Assembly (NCBI GenBank): GCA_037129475.1
Contig: JBAXUY010000039.1
Location: 1 to 24,702, forward strand
Length of the DNA: 24,702 nucleotides
DNA from: RGVT01 sp037129475
Lineage (GTDB): Bacteria > Planctomycetota > Planctomycetia > Pirellulales > UBA1268
Reading direction: 5' to 3'
Made by a program: the position numbers and the translations under genes. This document shows, piece by piece, positions 7,283-15,086 of the stretch. The first letter of the stretch is position 1. Every line of letters begins with the position of its first letter. The notes beneath the pieces were generated by a model. The model was given only the letters and a program-made list of their open reading frames with translations, made no database searches and had not been told where the DNA came from.

Positions 7283-9082
7283 ATGTCGACCCGCACCACG
7301 GCCAGCCCGGCGTCGATCGCGCCATCGGACGCCCTGATGGCATCCTGCTGCCGGCTGCTGCCGGTGGATGCGGAGTCGGCCCTCTTCCTCAGACTGAGGA
7401 CGCGGATCGCCTGGGCGCTCTGCACCACGATGCTGTCGACGGCCCGGCTGCGACTGAGCCTCGTGGTGCTCTTGAGCGCGATGTTCTGGATTTCGCTCTA
7501 CGGGATCTTCGTCGAGGCCTTCACGTTCCTGGAGGCGTTGCACGCCGAAGTCATCTCCCTCCTCTTCAACGCGTTCTTCTCGTCGCTGATGGTGATGCTC
7601 GTATTCTCGACCGGCATCCTGCTCTACGGCGGCATGTATTGTTCTCCCGAGGCGCGGCTCCTGATGACCCTGCCGGCCCGGGAGGAGGCGATCTTTTCCC
7701 ACAAGTTCCAGGAGGCGGTCTGGTTCTCGAGCTGGGGCTTCATCCTGCTCGGGAGCCCGATGCTCGTGGCGTATGGCGTGGTGCGCGAGTCGCCGTGGAC
7801 ATACTTCGCGCTCCTCCTGCCGTTCATGATGTCGTTCGTCGTCATCCCCGCGACCGTCGGCGGAATCTGCTGCATGGCGATGGTGGCGTGGCTGCCGAGG
7901 CTGCGGCTGCATGCCTTGTCGATCACCCTGGGGGTGGCCTGCGTCGGGGCCATCTGGCTGGCGTGGTCGACGCTTTCGACGGTGAGGGCCGACAGCATGT
8001 CGGCCGCCTGGTTCGAGCAGACCTTCTCGCGGCTGGCGATCACCGAGCAGAAGCTGTTTCCGAGTTGGTGGCTCTCGAGCGGGCTGCTCGAAGCGGCCCG
8101 CACCGGGGCGACCCGCCAGGAAGCCTGGGCGGCGCTGGCCGAGGCGATCAAGTTCCTGGCCCTGCTCGTCGCCAACGGCATGCTCCTGCAACTCGTCGCC
8201 GGCTGGCTGGCCCGTCGGGCCTATCGGCTCGGGTTCAGCCAGCTCGCCAGCGAGGTGCCGGCCCGGCGCCGACGACGCATCGGATGGTTCGACGAGATGC
8301 TCGTGAACGCAGGGTCGGCGGCCGGCCGGCCGCTGCGATTACTCGTCGTGAAGGACATCCGTCTGTTTCGACGCGACATCTCCCAGTGGTCGCAGTTTCT
8401 GATCTTCTTCGGACTCCTCGGGCTCTACTTCTGGAACGTCCGTTCGTTCAATTACAACAACGCCTACGCTTCGATGATCGGGTTTCTCAACCTGGCGGTC
8501 GTCGGGCTCATTCTTTCCACGTTCACGACGCGGTTCGTGTTTCCGATGATCAGCCTCGAGGGCCGTCGCTTCTGGATCCTGGGCCTGCTGCCGGTCCACC
8601 GTGATCAGATCGTATGGTCGAAGTTCCTGTTCTCGTTTTTGGGCGGCGTGCTGCCATGCTGTGGCCTGGTCCTGCTCAGCGACGTGATGCTCGGCCTGCC
8701 GAGGCGGACGATTCTGGTGCACGAAATTTGCTGCGTGGTCCTGTGCATGGGGCTGTCGGGCATTGCCGTGGGCCTGGGAGCGCGGATGCCGGACCTTCGC
8801 GAGGTGTCGCCGTCGAAGATCTCCTCCGGCTTCGGTGGCACGTTGAGCCTCGTCATCAGCTCGTTGTTCATCATGGCGGTGGTCGTCGTGGCCGCCCTCC
8901 CGTCCCACCTGTTCCTGGCCGCCCACGCCCTCGGCCCGGGAACCGTCCGGGGGGTCTTGGCCTGGGTGGGCAGCGGACAGGGTGTCGCCGCCAGCCTCAT
9001 GGTCGTGGTGGCCCTGGGGATGATCGCCACGGCCCTGCCGATGTGGCTCGGGTTGCGGTCGTTCCGCCGGTTGGAGCCGTGA
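7283..9082 (+). CDS. ABC-2 type transporter permease, large two-part form
   Basis: This is a membrane protein of about 599 residues with roughly 12 hydrophobic helices in two groups (about 52-340 and 365-595), separated by a basic cytoplasmic stretch (VPARRRRRIGWFDEM). Examples of helices are SLVVLLSAMFWISLYGIF, LAVVGLILSTFTTRFVF and VVVALGMIATALPMWLGL. The length suggests one polypeptide carries both halves of the membrane domain, unlike simple six-helix ABC-2 permeases. It follows the ATPase directly. A GTG at 7277 overlaps the ATPase stop, but AGGGAG sits 5 nt before the ATG at 7283, so I prefer the ATG. The direction and cargo of transport are unknown. Confidence 0.88.
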   Translation: MSTRTTASPASIAPSDALMASCCRLLPVDAESALFLRLRTRIAWALCTTMLSTARLRLSLVVLLSAMFWISLYGIFVEAFTFLEALHAEVISLLFNAFFSSLMVMLVFSTGILLYGGMYCSPEARLLMTLPAREEAIFSHKFQEAVWFSSWGFILLGSPMLVAYGVVRESPWTYFALLLPFMMSFVVIPATVGGICCMAMVAWLPRLRLHALSITLGVACVGAIWLAWSTLSTVRADSMSAAWFEQTFSRLAITEQKLFPSWWLSSGLLEAARTGATRQEAWAALAEAIKFLALLVANGMLLQLVAGWLARRAYRLGFSQLASEVPARRRRRIGWFDEMLVNAGSAAGRPLRLLVVKDIRLFRRDISQWSQFLIFFGLLGLYFWNVRSFNYNNAYASMIGFLNLAVVGLILSTFTTRFVFPMISLEGRRFWILGLLPVHRDQIVWSKFLFSFLGGVLPCCGLVLLSDVMLGLPRRTILVHEICCVVLCMGLSGIAVGLGARMPDLREVSPSKISSGFGGTLSLVISSLFIMAVVVVAALPSHLFLAAHALGPGTVRGVLAWVGSGQGVAASLMVVVALGMIATALPMWLGLRSFRRLEP

Positions 9083-9245
9083 GCACGGCCCCCGGGCTGG
9101 GGTGCCGCGGGAGGGCCCCTGCCGGTTACGATCCGTCACCACGTGCGGTTTCTCTTCCGTACGCCCCGCGTTTCGTCAGGACACCAGGCCGCCGCCGGCC
9201 GCCCACCACATGATCAGCCGCCCGGCCTCTCGTCGCTCGAGTCCG

Positions 9246-10064
9246 ATGCCGCGGATCGGAGCGGTGCAATATCTCAACACGAAACCCCTCGTCCACGGAC
9301 TGGCGGGGCGTGGGCTCGACGTGGTCTACGATCTGCCGAGCAGGCTGGCCGATCGCCTCGCCAGCCGAGATCTCGACGTCGCGCTCATCCCCTCGATCGA
9401 ACTCTTCCGGGGCGACGGCTATCGCGTGGTGTCAGACGCATGCATCGGCTGCCGTGGCGCCGTGATGAGCGTCAAACTCTTGTTTCGCACGGCTCCCGGT
9501 CGGGTCGCCTCCCTCGCCGTCGACGAGGGCTCGCGGACGAGCGCGACATTGGCCCGCATTCTGCTCGCGGAACGATTCGGGGTGCGGCCGGCCATCGAGT
9601 CGTTGGCGATCGGATCCGGACTCCACGACACGAGTGCCGACGCGGTGCTGCTGATCGGCGACCGTGCGATCGGTTCGCATCGCGGCGCGTTCCAACTCGT
9701 CTGGGACCTGGGTGATGAATGGGTGCGGTGGCAGGGGCTGCCATTCGTCTTCGCGGTATGGGCCGCGCATCGCGGCGTCAGCCAGTCGACGCTCGAGAGC
9801 ATCGAGCCGCTCCTCGCCGGGGCTCGCGACTCCGGGAAGGCAAACCTCGCCGCCATCGCCTCTGCCGAGGCCTCGGCCCACGGCCTGACGGTGCCCCAGT
9901 GCCTCGGGTACCTCCGCGACAATTTGCACTATGATCTGGGTGTCGGGGAACGCGAGGCCCTCGCCGCGTTCTACGGTCATGCGGCCGCGCTCGACCTGGC
10001 CCCCGCCGGAATCGACGTGCCCCGCGACGTCGTCATGCGCCCGGCGGCGTCGCGGTCCGCCTGA
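9246..10064 (+). CDS. mqnA: Chorismate dehydratase, menaquinone (futalosine pathway)
   Basis: MqnA dehydrates chorismate to 3-[(1-carboxyvinyl)oxy]benzoate, the entry step of the futalosine route to menaquinone. The fold is that of a periplasmic-binding protein used as an enzyme. The N-terminus IGAVQYLNTKPL is the family signature, followed by DVALIPSIE, a SVKLLFR strand, SRTSATLARILL, and AVLLIGDRAI with WDLGDEW. The frame is open from 9102. I chose the ATG at 9246 because it puts the signature at residue 3 and gives 272 residues, typical for the family; an ATG at 9210 would add 12 residues. Neither has a strong Shine-Dalgarno site. The 163 bp upstream of this start contain no other gene. 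mqnC begins 19 bp downstream. Confidence 0.92.
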   Translation: MPRIGAVQYLNTKPLVHGLAGRGLDVVYDLPSRLADRLASRDLDVALIPSIELFRGDGYRVVSDACIGCRGAVMSVKLLFRTAPGRVASLAVDEGSRTSATLARILLAERFGVRPAIESLAIGSGLHDTSADAVLLIGDRAIGSHRGAFQLVWDLGDEWVRWQGLPFVFAVWAAHRGVSQSTLESIEPLLAGARDSGKANLAAIASAEASAHGLTVPQCLGYLRDNLHYDLGVGEREALAAFYGHAAALDLAPAGIDVPRDVVMRPAASRSA

Positions 10065-10083
10065 GGCACGGTTCCCACCTTCC

Positions 10084-11244
10084 ATGATCACGCCCCCACC
10101 CTCCGACTCCGCGACCGTCAGACGGATCCTCGACGACACGGTGTCCGGTAGGCGCCTGTCGCCCGACGACGCGGTCGTGCTGCTGCAGTCCCGCGACCTG
10201 GCGGCGATCGGCCGGGCCGCCCACGCCGTCACCATGCGGCTCCATCCCGAGCCCTATCGCACCTACAACATCGACCGCAACATCAACTACACGAACGTCT
10301 GCACCGCGGTCTGCGATTTCTGCGCGTTTTACCGTCGGCCCAAACATCCCGAGGGCTACGTGCTCGACCGCGACGTGCTGCTTACGAAGGTCGAGGAAAC
10401 GGTGGCGCTGGGTGGCGACCAGATCCTCATGCAGGGTGGTCTGCATCCCACGCTCACGCTCGAGTGGTACGAGGAACTGCTCCGCGACATCAAGGCGCGG
10501 TTTCCGCAGGTCAACGTCCACGGTTTCTCGCCGCCCGAGATCCACCACATCACCAAGGTCTCGAAGCGGCCGCTCAGGGAAGTGCTCGAGCGCCTCGCCC
10601 GGGCCGGTCTCGGTTCGCTGCCGGGCGGCGGCGGCGAGATCCTGGTCGACCGCGTTCGCACGGCGATGACCCGTGGCAAGGTGCTTACCGACGACTGGCT
10701 GGAAGTGCACCGCGAGTGGCACCGGCTCGGCGGCAAGAGCACCGCCACCATGATGTACGGCCACATCGAGACGCTGGCCGAACGCGTCGAGCATCTCGAC
10801 CGGCTGCGGGAGCTTCAGGACGAGACCGGCGGATTCACGGCGTTCATCTGCTGGTCGTTCCAGCCCGAGAACACCGACATGGCCGACATCCCCGCGACCG
10901 GTCCGTTCGAATACCTGAAGACGCAGGCCGTCGCCCGGCTGTACCTCGACAACGTTCCCAACATCCAATCGAGCTGGGTGACCCAGGGCCGCGAGATCGG
11001 CCAGTTGGCCCTGCTCTACGGGGCCAACGACATGGGCAGCCTGATGATCGAGGAGAACGTAGTGAGCGCGGCCGGCACGGTCCACCATCTCACGCTCGAC
11101 CAGATGCGATCGGCGATCTCGCAACTCGGGTGGATTCCCCGACGACGAAACGTGTTCTACGAGTTGTTCGAGGACGACCCGGGCGACACGACACGGTCGC
11201 GAGCCCGGTCCATCGAGCTGCCCGTGGCCGCCGTCGGGCCGTGA
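10084..11244 (+). CDS. mqnC: Cyclic dehypoxanthinyl futalosine synthase (radical SAM)
   Basis: MqnC is a radical SAM enzyme that cyclises dehypoxanthine futalosine in the futalosine route to menaquinone. The iron-sulfur motif CTAVCDFC (C73, C77, C80; CxxxCxxC) sits in YNIDRNINYTNVC...FCAFYR, which is the MqnC form rather than the MqnE form (NPTNIC). Further landmarks are LMQGGLHP, VHGFSPPEI, GLGSLPGGGGEI and TMMYGHIE, followed by the WSFQPENT segment and a C-terminal LGWIPRRRNVFYELF. The product is 386 residues. It follows mqnA by 19 bp, and its stop overlaps the GTG start of the amidohydrolase gene, which marks an operon. Confidence 0.95.
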   Translation: MITPPPSDSATVRRILDDTVSGRRLSPDDAVVLLQSRDLAAIGRAAHAVTMRLHPEPYRTYNIDRNINYTNVCTAVCDFCAFYRRPKHPEGYVLDRDVLLTKVEETVALGGDQILMQGGLHPTLTLEWYEELLRDIKARFPQVNVHGFSPPEIHHITKVSKRPLREVLERLARAGLGSLPGGGGEILVDRVRTAMTRGKVLTDDWLEVHREWHRLGGKSTATMMYGHIETLAERVEHLDRLRELQDETGGFTAFICWSFQPENTDMADIPATGPFEYLKTQAVARLYLDNVPNIQSSWVTQGREIGQLALLYGANDMGSLMIEENVVSAAGTVHHLTLDQMRSAISQLGWIPRRRNVFYELFEDDPGDTTRSRARSIELPVAAVGP

Positions 11245-12479
11245 ACGTGGGTTCCGCACGGCCGCTGACGCTGCGGGCCCGGCATGTCGTCTCGCTCGCA
11301 GGCCCGCCGCTCGAGAACGCCTGGCTGCGCATTCGCCACGGTCGCATCGTGACCGTCGGATCGAGCCCGGCCTCCGATGCCTCGATCGACCTCGGCGACG
11401 CGGTGATCCTGCCGGGCCTCGTCAATGCCCACACGCACCTCGAATTCTCGTCGCTCCAAGCGCCGCTTCCGGGCGACGGCGGGCTGCCGGAGTGGATCGG
11501 TCGCGTCGTCGCGCTGCGGCGGACGCTTCCGGCCGACGCCGCAGCAGCACGGGTGGCCGCGGCCATCGACGCCGGCCTCGCCGAATGCGCCGCCTCGGGC
11601 GTGACGACGATCGGCGAGATCGCGACCGCCGTCCGTATCTCCGCGCCCGCAGGCCCGCGCATCCGCGTGTTTCGCGAAGCGCTCGGCCTCTCCGGGACGG
11701 CGATCGAGGCCACTCTCGCGGCGTTGCAACGCGACCTCGATCGACTCGGTGCAGCGGGCGCCTTCGCAGGCGTGTCGCCGCACGCGCCCTACTCCGTCAG
11801 CGCACCGCTCGGCCGTCGGATGCTCGAGACCGCACGGCGGCGACGGCTCCCGGCGGCGATGCATCTGGCTGAAAGCCCGGCCGAGGCGGAACTCATCGCC
11901 CACGGATCGGGGCCGTTTCGGACGCTGCTCGAATCGCTCGGCGCCTGGCCGTCCACGGCGCCGCGGCTTCTCTCCGCGGCCGACTGGATTTCGCTGCTCG
12001 CCCGGGGACCGCGGGGGCTCGTCGTGCACGGCACGTTTCTCGACGACGACGCCCTCGCCCGATTCGCCCGCCATCGCGACCGCCTCGCCGTCGCGGTCTG
12101 CCCGCGAACCACACGACTGCTGTCGGGGGCCTTGCCGCCCGTGGCCCGGTTTCGCGCGGCAGGCATCCGTGTGGCTCTCGGCACCGACAGCCGCGCGTCG
12201 ACCCCCGACCTCTCGGTGCTGGCCGAATGCCGCGCGCTCGTCGAGGGCGGCCTCGCGAGCCCCGCCGAAGCCCTGCACATGGCGACGGTCGACGGCGCCT
12301 GGGCCCTCGGCTTCGATCGCCAGGCCGGCATGCTCGCACCAGGCCGCCCCGCCGACCTCGTGATCCTGCGGCCGGCCCGCCCCTTCGCCGATCCGCATGC
12401 TGCCGCCCTCGACCCGGACACCACGGTCGTGGCGACGATCCGGGCCGGGCGGCTCATCCACGGCCAGCTGGGGAACTGA
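11241..12479 (+). CDS. Amidohydrolase family protein, probable aminodeoxyfutalosine deaminase
   Basis: This 412-residue metal-dependent hydrolase is of the deaminase-like amidohydrolase type (ATZ/TRZ group). Metal and catalytic residues are in the expected order: HTH at H64/H66 (LVNAHTHLEFS), H181 (SPHAPYS), H208 with E211 (MHLAES), H263 (VVHGT) and D316 (GTDSRAS). The C-terminus has the beta-sandwich signature LAPGRPADLVIL. In Helicobacter and Campylobacter an amidohydrolase of this kind deaminates 6-amino-6-deoxyfutalosine. Placement directly after mqnA-mqnC, with a 4-bp GTGA overlap, makes that role the best inference here. It could instead be another purine or guanidine deaminase. The GTG start overlaps the mqnC stop; the longer upstream frame is a shadow of mqnC. 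Confidence 0.85.
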   Translation: MNVGSARPLTLRARHVVSLAGPPLENAWLRIRHGRIVTVGSSPASDASIDLGDAVILPGLVNAHTHLEFSSLQAPLPGDGGLPEWIGRVVALRRTLPADAAAARVAAAIDAGLAECAASGVTTIGEIATAVRISAPAGPRIRVFREALGLSGTAIEATLAALQRDLDRLGAAGAFAGVSPHAPYSVSAPLGRRMLETARRRRLPAAMHLAESPAEAELIAHGSGPFRTLLESLGAWPSTAPRLLSAADWISLLARGPRGLVVHGTFLDDDALARFARHRDRLAVAVCPRTTRLLSGALPPVARFRAAGIRVALGTDSRASTPDLSVLAECRALVEGGLASPAEALHMATVDGAWALGFDRQAGMLAPGRPADLVILRPARPFADPHAAALDPDTTVVATIRAGRLIHGQLGN

Positions 12480-12495
12480 CGGTCTGCGGCCCGTC

Positions 12496-13365
12496 CTACA
12501 GGCGGCAGTTCGAGATCTTGGTCTCGATGATCGCCGAGGCGCCGATCGCCTCCAGACGCTCCATGATGCCGTGGGCGTCGCCGCGCCTCACCATGGCCCT
12601 CACCGCACACCAGGCAGCGTCCTCGAGTGCGCTCACGGTGGGGGATTTGAACCCCGGCGTGATCGTCTCCGCCTCTGCGAGCCTGTCCCGAGGAATGTTG
12701 TATTCGAGGAGCGAGTAGCTCCGGGCGATCACGATTCCTTCGAGCCGGCGGACGATGCGATCGGCGGTGGTGGCATCGGTCACCCGGTGATTTTGCACGA
12801 GCACCGTCTCGTAGCGGCCGATCTCGTCGAGCACACGCAGCCGGTTGGCGGCGAGCGTGCTGCCCGTCTCGACGAGGTCGACGATGGCGTCGGCGACCTC
12901 GAGCTGGATCATGATCTCGACGCTGCCCGACAGTTCCACGAAGTGCGCCTCCACGCCACGCTGGGCCAGCCAGTCGCGTGTGATCCGGGGAAAGCTCGTG
13001 GCGATCCGCTTGCCGGCGAGCTGGCGGGCGTCGCCGATCCCCGAGTCTTCACCCACGCACAGGGCGAGGCGGCACGACCCGATCCCCAGATCGAGCCGGT
13101 GCGCGAGCGCCACGCCGCTCTCCGCGACGAGATCGGCCCCGGTGACGCCGAGGTCGATCGCCCCTTCGGCACACAGCACGGGAATGTCGTCGGTGCGCAG
13201 GAACGTCACCTCGACCGGCATGTCGCGGCACCGGGCGAACAGGCTGCGCTCCGTTCGCCGAAACGAGAGCCCGGCCTCGTTGAGCAGTTGCGCCGAGATG
13301 TCGGCGAGCCGCCCCTTGCTCGGGAGACCGATGCGAAGCAGGCGTCCGGTCGATGCGGGAGTCAT
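12496..13365 (-). CDS. hisG: ATP phosphoribosyltransferase, long form
   Basis: HisG joins ATP and PRPP to give phosphoribosyl-ATP, the first and usually feedback-regulated step of histidine biosynthesis. The product is 289 residues. It begins with LRIGLPSKGRLAD and contains RTDDIPVLCAEGAIDLGVTG, then SCRLALCV, RIATSFPRIT and the PRPP-binding region DAIVDLVETGSTL. The additional C-terminal domain (about 215-289, ending in IIETKISNCRL) makes it the long form that carries its own regulatory domain and does not need HisZ. The ATG at 13365 overlaps the hisE stop by 4 bp (ATGA). The longer upstream frame runs antisense to miaA and was not used. The 3' end is convergent with the amidohydrolase gene, 16 bp away. 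Confidence 0.96.
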   Translation of the reverse strand: MTPASTGRLLRIGLPSKGRLADISAQLLNEAGLSFRRTERSLFARCRDMPVEVTFLRTDDIPVLCAEGAIDLGVTGADLVAESGVALAHRLDLGIGSCRLALCVGEDSGIGDARQLAGKRIATSFPRITRDWLAQRGVEAHFVELSGSVEIMIQLEVADAIVDLVETGSTLAANRLRVLDEIGRYETVLVQNHRVTDATTADRIVRRLEGIVIARSYSLLEYNIPRDRLAEAETITPGFKSPTVSALEDAAWCAVRAMVRRGDAHGIMERLEAIGASAIIETKISNCRL

Positions 13366-13703
13366 GCAGGTTCTCCGGTCTTCGCGCGGGCCGCCTTCTC
13401 GTCGAGCCCCGACACACCGAACCGACGGGCGAGTTCGTCCTCGACCATCGACAGCGACAGGCCACGGCAGGCAAGCAGAACGAGCGTGTGGTACACGAGG
13501 TCGGCGGCCTCCGAGACGACGCGTTCGTCCGTCTCGCCACCGGCCGCGGCCACCAATTCCCCCGCCTCCTCCGACACCTTCGCGCCGATCTTCGCGACGC
13601 CCCCGGCCAGCAGCCGGCTGGTGTAGGATCGCTCCGGCGGGTCGTTTTTGCGCGACTCCACCACCCGTTCGAGGCTTTCGAGAGTTTCTCCCAGACGCGG
13701 CAT
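13362..13703 (-). CDS. hisE: Phosphoribosyl-ATP pyrophosphatase
   Basis: HisE hydrolyses phosphoribosyl-ATP to phosphoribosyl-AMP, the step after HisG. The product is 113 residues with the MazG-like all-alpha motif: KVSEEAGELV (about 42-51) followed by VVSEAADLVYHTLVLL, which supplies the acidic magnesium ligands. It is the first gene of a two-gene unit with hisG and overlaps it by 4 bp; HisI is not encoded here. The start is well supported because AGGAG lies 7 nt before the ATG at 13703. That site falls inside the first codons of the divergent miaA gene, so the two genes share their 5' control region. Confidence 0.94.
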   Translation of the reverse strand: MPRLGETLESLERVVESRKNDPPERSYTSRLLAGGVAKIGAKVSEEAGELVAAAGGETDERVVSEAADLVYHTLVLLACRGLSLSMVEDELARRFGVSGLDEKAARAKTGEPA

Positions 13704-13706
13704 CCG

Positions 13707-14648
13707 ATGGCTCCTGAAGTTTCCTCAACTGTAGCATGCCCCGGCGGCGATGCAGCCGCCGTCGCTCCGCTCCGTGGCCCGCGGCTCGCCGCCGATTGCT
13801 GGTTCCTGTCGGGTCCGACGGCCGCCGGCAAAACGGCCCTGGCCCTCCACCTCGCACGGCGGCTCGACGCGGAAATCGTGAGCGTCGACTCGATGGCCGT
13901 CTACAGCGGCCTCGACATCGGCACCGCAAAGCCGTCGGCCGCCGAGCAGGCTGCCGTGCCCCATCACCTCATCGACATCGTCCCCCCCGCGGAGCCCTTC
14001 AGCGTTGCCCGCTGGCTCGCCGCAGCCGGCGCCGTGGTCGACGACATCCGTTCGCGGGCGCGGCGCATCCTGTTCGTGGGTGGCACACCGCTCTACCTTC
14101 GCGCGCTCCGCGATGGCCTCGCCCCCCTCCCTCCGGGCGACATGGTATTCCGCGAGTCGCTCGAGGCCGAGGCACGGGCCACCGGCTCCCAGGCCCTCCA
14201 CGCGCGGCTCGCGACGATCGATCCCGCCGCGGCATCCCGCATCCATCCGCACGACGCCAAGCGCATCATCCGCGCCCTCGAGGTTGCCCACGTCACCGGC
14301 CATCCACTCAGCGCCGCCTTCGCCCCGCAGCCACACCCCGTGTTCGAGTCGCAGCTCCTCGTCGTCGATCTCCCCCGCCGGCTGCTCTCCGACCGGATCG
14401 ACCGTCGCGTCGAAGCGATGTTCACCAGCGGACTCATCGACGAAACCAGCGCCGCCGCAGCCCTCCCCGGCGGCATCGGCCCCACGGCGTGCCAAGCCCC
14501 CGGCTACGCCGAGGCCCTCGCCGTGCTCGCCGGCACCCTCTCGGTCCCCGACGCCATCCGCCGCACGCAAGACCGCACGCGGCAACTCGCGAAGCGGCAG
14601 CTGACATGGCTGCGCAGCTTCAAGAACGCCGTCTGGATCACGGCGTGA
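13707..14648 (+). CDS. miaA: tRNA dimethylallyltransferase
   Basis: MiaA adds a dimethylallyl group to N6 of adenosine 37 in tRNAs that read codons starting with U. The product is 313 residues, normal length. The P-loop is GPTAAGKT at 36-43, followed by EIVSVDSMAVYSGLDIGTAKP (about 57-76), which contains the substrate-binding Asp, then PHHLIDIVPP, FVGGTPLYLRAL (the GGTxxY motif) and DAKRIIRALEV. The C-terminal RTRQLAKRQLTWLRS is the tRNA-binding end. The residue usually written as Gln in DSxQVY is Ala here. I chose the ATG at 13707 because no other start lies between it and the P-loop; it has no Shine-Dalgarno site. It is divergent from hisE with only 3 bp between the two start codons. Confidence 0.95.
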   Translation: MAPEVSSTVACPGGDAAAVAPLRGPRLAADCWFLSGPTAAGKTALALHLARRLDAEIVSVDSMAVYSGLDIGTAKPSAAEQAAVPHHLIDIVPPAEPFSVARWLAAAGAVVDDIRSRARRILFVGGTPLYLRALRDGLAPLPPGDMVFRESLEAEARATGSQALHARLATIDPAAASRIHPHDAKRIIRALEVAHVTGHPLSAAFAPQPHPVFESQLLVVDLPRRLLSDRIDRRVEAMFTSGLIDETSAAAALPGGIGPTACQAPGYAEALAVLAGTLSVPDAIRRTQDRTRQLAKRQLTWLRSFKNAVWITA

Positions 14649-14722
14649 GGTAAGCGTCGCACGATAGGGCACTGAATAACTACCCACATTCGGAGCCGAA
14701 GGGAGGCATGCTCGAGGGACAC

Positions 14723-14752
14723 GGAACGGCACGGCGTCCTGCCGTCCGTTCC
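14723..14752. repeat. Inverted repeat (12-bp stem with one bulge)
   Basis: GGAACGGCACGGC pairs with GCCGTCCGTTCC around a 5-nt loop, with one unpaired C. It lies about 75 bp after the miaA stop. It has no T-run behind it, so intrinsic termination is doubtful. Copy 2 of the repeat lacks this hairpin. Confidence 0.5.
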
Positions 14753-14808
14753 TTGGCCGACCTCCGTCGGCTGGTGCTGACCCGGCCCTCCAGGCCTGGC
14801 GCTCTTTC

Positions 14809-14861
14809 GTCCTCAACGACTCCCTTCGTCTGCGCGTGCCCACCTTCCCGACTCCGCCGAA
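14809..14861. repeat. 53-bp block identical to 19201-19253
   Basis: The block starts GTCCTCAACGACTCCCTTCG and ends in GACTCCGCCGAA, and it is identical base for base at 19201-19253. It directly precedes the double-hairpin unit in both copies, 13 bp away in each. It is absent from the part of copy 3 that is visible. Confidence 0.9.
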
Positions 14862-14874
14862 AGTCCTTGGAGCT

Positions 14875-14928
14875 GTAGCGACAGGCCTCCAGGCCTGTCG
14901 ATCGACAGAGCTGGAACTCTGTCGCTAC
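14875..14928. repeat. 54-bp double-hairpin unit, copy 1
   Basis: Two adjacent hairpins occur here. The first (14879-14900) is CGACAGGCCT, CC, AGGCCTGTCG, a perfect inverted repeat. The second (14903-14924) pairs CGACAGAG with CTCTGTCG. The whole unit is bounded by an outer inverted repeat, GTAGCGACAG (14875-14884) and CTGTCGCTAC (14919-14928). It matches 19267-19320 except for one base in the second hairpin. Confidence 0.9.
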
Positions 14929-14934
14929 GGGGGA

Positions 14935-15076
14935 GGCTTCGGGCTCCCCGTGTCCCGGGAGCCGGCGTATGTGACCAGCGCAGGCATGGATGCCGGAGCG
15001 CAGGCACATCCGAGTGAGCGGAGGGCTGGAGGCCCGCAGTGAACGTCCGGCGACGGGATACGGGGAGCCCGAAGCC
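14935..15076. mobile_element. MITE-like module with 23-bp terminal inverted repeats, copy 1
   Basis: The left end (14935-14957) starts GGCTTCGGGCTCCCCGTG and the right end (15054-15076) is its reverse complement with one mismatch in 23. The 142-bp module is too short to encode a transposase. Its interior (GAGTGAGCGGAGG, then GCAGTGAACGTCCGGCGACGG) matches the module at 24504-24671. It could be a miniature element moved by a transposase encoded elsewhere. No convincing target-site duplication is seen. Confidence 0.6.
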
Positions 15077-15086
15077 GGAAGCCGGA

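Larger units (their letters stand above)
14655..15080. repeat. Composite intergenic repeat, copy 1
   Basis: Most of the 593-bp gap between miaA and the C26-like gene is occupied by a multi-part repeat that recurs at 19081-19396 and in part, inverted, at 24504-24702. The left part (ATTCGGAGCCG, then AGGCATGCTCGA, 14689-14715) matches copy 2 at 19121-19148. Next come a 53-bp block, a 54-bp double hairpin and a module with terminal inverted repeats; these are listed separately. No credible gene lies in the gap. The piece 14753-14808 has no match in the other copies. Confidence 0.85.

Noticed and set aside
9083..9245. Promoter and terminator search between the permease gene and mqnA
   Set aside because: A TACGAT at 9127-9132 resembles a -10 element but has no -35 partner, and the GC-rich inverted strings nearby do not form a clean stem with a T-run.
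10464..11240. N-terminal extension of the amidohydrolase through mqnC
   Set aside because: It is a shifted reading of mqnC. The GTG at 11241 overlaps the mqnC stop and places the HTH metal motif at the usual distance from the start.
13366..13929. N-terminal extension of hisG by 188 codons
   Set aside because: It covers hisE and miaA antisense or out of frame. The ATG at 13365 gives a normal HisG N-terminus and a 4-bp overlap with hisE.
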